A DNA stretch of 64,000 nt from Soonwooa sp032078105 (lineage in GTDB: Bacteria; Bacteroidota; Bacteroidia; Flavobacteriales; Weeksellaceae): contig JBJZOS010000009.1 of assembly GCA_046269235.1 (NCBI GenBank), positions 21,120 to 85,119 of the forward strand. The letters run 5' to 3'. A program made the translations under genes and the position numbers. Every line of letters starts with the position of its first letter. Position 1 is the first letter of the stretch. The notes under the pieces are model-generated. The model did not search any database. It was not told the origin of the DNA and saw nothing but the letters and a program-made list of their open reading frames with translations. This document shows positions 61,264 through 64,000 of the stretch, piece after piece.

Positions 61264-62058
61264 TCATTGCAAAAACATTTCTTTTACCAGTACGAAAATC
61301 CCAATCGCCAACACAAAATATCCGAAAGCCGTTTTTAGTTTCTTCGCATCTATATTTTTTGATAAACGAGAGCCAATTAAGATTCCAAGAACGGCTAAAC
61401 CAGAAATCATCATTAAAAAAATCCAATTGATTTCACCAAAATGTTCATAAGAAGTTAGAAATCCGAATGCCGAATTAATGGCGATGATGAGTAAAGAAGT
61501 TCCAATCGCTATTTTCATTGGGGTTTTTAATAATTCAACGAGAACTGGAATAATTAAAAATCCGCCACCTGCCCCTAGAAAGCCTGTAATAATTCCCACA
61601 AAAAATCCTTGAAACATCACTAAAGGATAATTATAACTTACCTCTGTAGTTTTGCAAGTTTTCGTTTCCTTTTTTATCATCTTGAAAGCCGCCATTAGCA
61701 TTAAGATGGCGAAAACAAGCATTAAAAAAAGATTTTTGGTAATTTCTAAACCAGCAATCTGAAAAATATTTTCGGGAATTTCTGGAAGAATATATTTGCG
61801 AGAAACAAGAACCCCAATAATGGATGGCAAACCGAAAGCCATAACAGTTTTAAAATCGATAAGTTTATTCTTGAAATAATTATAAGAACCTAAAAAACTG
61901 GATACTCCTACCACAAACAGCGAATAAGTGGTTGCTAAAACGGCATCAATTTTAAATAAATATACCAGAACTGGAACGGTTAAAATACTTCCGCCACCAC
62001 CGATTAAACCTAGAGAAATCCCAATTAATATTGACGCTAAAAAACCTGCTAATTCCAT
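61264..62058 (-). CDS. TauE/SafE family sulfite/sulfur-compound exporter
   Basis: 264 residues with eight membrane helices. The duplicated family motif is seen as LIGGGGSILTVPVLVYLF and FLGAGGGFLIIPVLVELL. These proteins export sulfite or sulfoacetate. It would remove the sulfite made by the persulfide dioxygenase. It lies 100 bases upstream of the dioxygenase gene on the same strand, and both have the same operator-like site at nearly the same distance. Confidence 0.92.
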   Translation of the reverse strand: MELAGFLASILIGISLGLIGGGGSILTVPVLVYLFKIDAVLATTYSLFVVGVSSFLGSYNYFKNKLIDFKTVMAFGLPSIIGVLVSRKYILPEIPENIFQIAGLEITKNLFLMLVFAILMLMAAFKMIKKETKTCKTTEVSYNYPLVMFQGFFVGIITGFLGAGGGFLIIPVLVELLKTPMKIAIGTSLLIIAINSAFGFLTSYEHFGEINWIFLMMISGLAVLGILIGSRLSKNIDAKKLKTAFGYFVLAIGIFVLVKEMFLQ

Positions 62059-62099
62059 TTTCTTCTTTTGTAATGCAAAGTTGTGAGAAAACGGAATGC

Positions 62100-62120
62100 T
62101 GTACAGCTACTTTTGTTACA
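62100..62120 (-). promoter_or_regulatory. Candidate Crp/Fnr-type operator, exporter gene
   Basis: On the minus strand it reads TGTAACAAAAGTA, one variable base (G), then CTGTACA. It lies 42 bases before the start codon of the exporter gene and 49 bases after the Crp/Fnr gene. A weak -7 element (AACTTTG) lies between the site and the start, which fits class II-like activation. Confidence 0.6.
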
Positions 62121-62168
62121 GAAGAAGTTTTAGTTGATTGTTATTGGCTCTTGACTCTTTATTCTAAC

Positions 62169-62792
62169 TTAAAGTAAAGTAATTTTATTGCGGCCAAGTT
62201 GAACTTCGCCGTTTTCTTCAAGTTGTTTAAGAAGACGAGAAACCACAACGCGCGCTGTACCAAGCTCATTGGCAAGCTGTTCGTGGGTAACATTTAGAGT
62301 GTTAGATTGCGTGAGTTCAGCTTTCTTTTCGAGAAGATTCAGTAAGCGTTCATCCACTTTTTTAAATGCAATTTCATTGATAATGCTCAACAATTCTTCA
62401 AATCTTTTATGGTATAATTTGAAAATATAATCTAACCACTCAGGATGTTCTTTTATAAACTCTGAAACCTTGGTTACTGGCAAAAATAAAATCTCTGCAT
62501 CTTCTTCGATTTCTGCTTTTACTTTGCTGGTTTCGTTGTGCATCCCGCCCAGAAAAGACATAATGCAAGATTCGCCTGCTTTTATGTAATACAAAAGAAT
62601 TTCGCGACCGTCTTCTTCGGTACGAACGACCTTCATGGCACCTTTTGTAACGATGGGAATAGATCGAATAATAGAATTTTCGTCGACAATTACATCTCCA
62701 GCTTGATATTCTTTACTAACGCTGTATTTATAAAGCTTTTCAAGAAGTTCTGGTGTAGATTGAAACTCTTGTTTTAATTCTGGACTATCCAT
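62169..62792 (-). CDS. Crp/Fnr family transcriptional regulator
   Basis: 207 residues. The N-terminal cyclic-nucleotide-like domain (about 20-125) has VIVDENSIIRSIPIVTKGAMKVV. The long dimer helix and a C-terminal winged helix (THEQLANELGTARVVVSRLLKQLEENG) follow. Only one Cys is present (ESCIMSFLGG), so it is not an Fe-S Fnr. It is probably the sulfur-sensing activator of this cluster. The single Cys may be the sensor, but that is inference. It starts 1 base after lptB. Confidence 0.92.
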   Translation of the reverse strand: MDSPELKQEFQSTPELLEKLYKYSVSKEYQAGDVIVDENSIIRSIPIVTKGAMKVVRTEEDGREILLYYIKAGESCIMSFLGGMHNETSKVKAEIEEDAEILFLPVTKVSEFIKEHPEWLDYIFKLYHKRFEELLSIINEIAFKKVDERLLNLLEKKAELTQSNTLNVTHEQLANELGTARVVVSRLLKQLEENGEVQLGRNKITLL

Positions 62793-62793
62793 T

Positions 62794-63855
62794 TTATTGT
62801 TGGCTATCGAAAGTTGTAAGGTATTTTAATCGTGTATTAGAAAGCTCTTCTGCACTTCGCGCAACTTCTTCATAACTTTGATTGGACTTCAATTCAGTTT
62901 TTTGAAGAACGAAAGAATTATGTGCATTTTTATCAACAACATCCGAGAAAATAAATTCAATATCGGAATTGGCTAAAGATGCAAAACTAATATCTTCGAA
63001 ACCGTAAAGTAGTTTTAAATCTTTGGTTGAAGGATAAAACTCATCTACATAAGCTTGGAATTCATTTTTAGAATCGAAATCTCCCGCCCAAATATTGTAA
63101 ACATAATGCTTTTTAGTTGATTTATTCAGAATATCTTGATAAACAAAATTCTCACCCAAATAAGCTTCACGAACTTGCGGATCGTTCGCCAAATCTTTTG
63201 GAAGACCTTCTTTCAGGATTCTTCCTTCGAACATGATATAAGTTTTATGCGTAATTGCTAAAGTCTGTTGGACATTATGGTCAGTAATTAAAATTCCGAT
63301 GTTTTTATCCACCAAACTTCTAACAATTTTTTGAATATCTTCCACTGCAATCGGGTCAACTCCTGCGAATGGCTCATCGAGGAGAATAAAATTCGGACTT
63401 GTCGCCAAACATCTTGCTATTTCGGTTCTACGACGCTCACCACCAGAAAGTAAGTCACCACGATTTTTGCGAACGTGATGAAGAGAAAACTCCTCAATCA
63501 GCTCGTCGCATTTCATCTGTTGTTGCTTTTTCGAAAGATTCGTCAACTGCAAAACGCCCATCAAATTATCTTCGACAGACAATTTTCTAAAAATTGATGC
63601 TTCTTGTGCCAAATAACCAATACCTTTTTGAGCACGACGGTACATCGCATCATTGGTAATCTCTTGTTTATCGAGGAAAATTTTACCTGAAGTAGGTTTT
63701 ACCAAGCCGACAATCATGTAGAAAGAAGTGGTTTTACCAGCACCATTTGGACCTAACAAACCGACAATTTCACCTTGTTGAACTTGTACAGAAACGCCTT
63801 TTACCACTTTCTTGGGTCCGTATTCTTTAATTAAATTTTCTCCTCGTAAAATCAT
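62794..63855 (-). CDS. lptB: LPS export ABC transporter ATPase LptB with C-terminal extension
   Basis: 353 residues; usual LptB has about 240. Residues 1-242 hold Walker A GPNGAGKTT, signature LSGGERRRTEIARCLA and Walker B FILLDEPFAGVDP, and end AYLGENFVY, where LptB normally stops. The next 110 residues form an extra domain starting YNIWAGDFDSKNEFQAYVDE. It resembles the Imm22-type W-GDF-S fold; that match is by eye. It drives lipopolysaccharide export from the inner membrane with LptF/G/C. Close spacing makes it a unit with the Crp/Fnr gene. Confidence 0.9.
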   Translation of the reverse strand: MILRGENLIKEYGPKKVVKGVSVQVQQGEIVGLLGPNGAGKTTSFYMIVGLVKPTSGKIFLDKQEITNDAMYRRAQKGIGYLAQEASIFRKLSVEDNLMGVLQLTNLSKKQQQMKCDELIEEFSLHHVRKNRGDLLSGGERRRTEIARCLATSPNFILLDEPFAGVDPIAVEDIQKIVRSLVDKNIGILITDHNVQQTLAITHKTYIMFEGRILKEGLPKDLANDPQVREAYLGENFVYQDILNKSTKKHYVYNIWAGDFDSKNEFQAYVDEFYPSTKDLKLLYGFEDISFASLANSDIEFIFSDVVDKNAHNSFVLQKTELKSNQSYEEVARSAEELSNTRLKYLTTFDSQQ

Positions 63856-64000
63856 AGTGACAAAGATAATTATTTTTTGAATCTAAATAAGTTTTAGGAT
63901 TTTACTTCTTCGCAGATTTTCTAGCCTCGATGTTCTATGTTAATCTGCAAATTTTTCAGGTTAAAATTTTTAATTTATTTTGAAAATCCTGTTGAAAAGC
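63856..64000. other. Upstream of lptB, no gene seen
   Basis: 145 AT-rich bases with no open frame on either strand. Contains likely promoter sequence for lptB but no consensus box that I would assign. Confidence 0.5.

Noticed and set aside
1..64000. CRISPR array, prophage, complete IS element or rRNA
   Set aside because: No regularly spaced direct repeats, no transposase or phage structural genes and no rRNA sequence were found on reading through the window.

Overview
The window is a chromosomal segment of a flavobacterium (Bacteroidota, most likely Weeksellaceae, Chryseobacterium-like). The signs are low G+C, promoters of the Bacteroidota form TTG-N19-TAnnTTTG, family markers such as DUF3467, DUF6341, DUF6427 and a PorV/PorQ protein, and the short forms of RpoB, arginine decarboxylase and hibernation factor usual in that group. 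No prophage, CRISPR array, rRNA operon or complete insertion sequence is visible.

Positions 1-33,600 carry the ancient translation/transcription block, nearly all on the minus strand. In transcription order it is rpsU, xerC, hpf, tRNA-Thr(UGU)-Tyr-Gly-Thr(GGU), tuf, tRNA-Trp, secE, nusG, rplK, rplA, rplJ, rplL, rpoB, rpoC and a DUF3467 gene. The order matches E. coli thrU-tyrU-glyT-thrT-tufB/secE-nusG-rplKAJL-rpoBC, but it is interrupted. About 9 kb lies between the tRNA array and tuf: a two-component system, a CzcCBA-type heavy-metal RND pump and two small secreted proteins. About 7 kb lies between rplL and rpoB: three cell-surface proteins and tex. A doubtful 84-codon membrane ORF lies between nusG and rplK. 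Terminators and new promoters flank the breaks, so rpoBC here is probably transcribed apart from rplKAJL.

Positions 33,600-42,400 hold a G+C-rich structured repeat (33,601-33,780), pdhB, a DUF2147 protein, an LTA-synthase-like sulfatase divergent from pssA, an exonuclease, a FAH-family enzyme, a universal stress protein, the DUF6341/DUF6427 pair, a DUF3109 protein and the RNase P RNA. Positions 42,400-54,300 hold a decayed PepSY membrane gene beside a TonB siderophore receptor, a PorV/PorQ protein, a DMT exporter, TerC, an acyl-CoA carboxylase beta subunit, a DUF2089-YIP1-hydrolase series and a HAD phosphatase. Positions 54,300-57,600 hold arginine decarboxylase, thiamine pyrophosphokinase, a PduO-type cobalamin adenosyltransferase and two gene remnants, one of them the tail of an ABC exporter.

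Positions 57,680-62,800 form a reactive-sulfur module: two YeeE/YedE-type membrane proteins, a TPMT-like methyltransferase, a single-domain rhodanese, a persulfide-dioxygenase-like protein with two rhodanese domains, a TauE/SafE exporter and a Crp/Fnr regulator. Two nearly identical 21-bp sites (20/21 bases), placed 42 and 44 bp upstream of the start codons of the exporter and the dioxygenase, are the best candidate operators. The last gene, lptB, is packed against the Crp/Fnr gene and carries an unusual C-terminal extension of about 110 residues.
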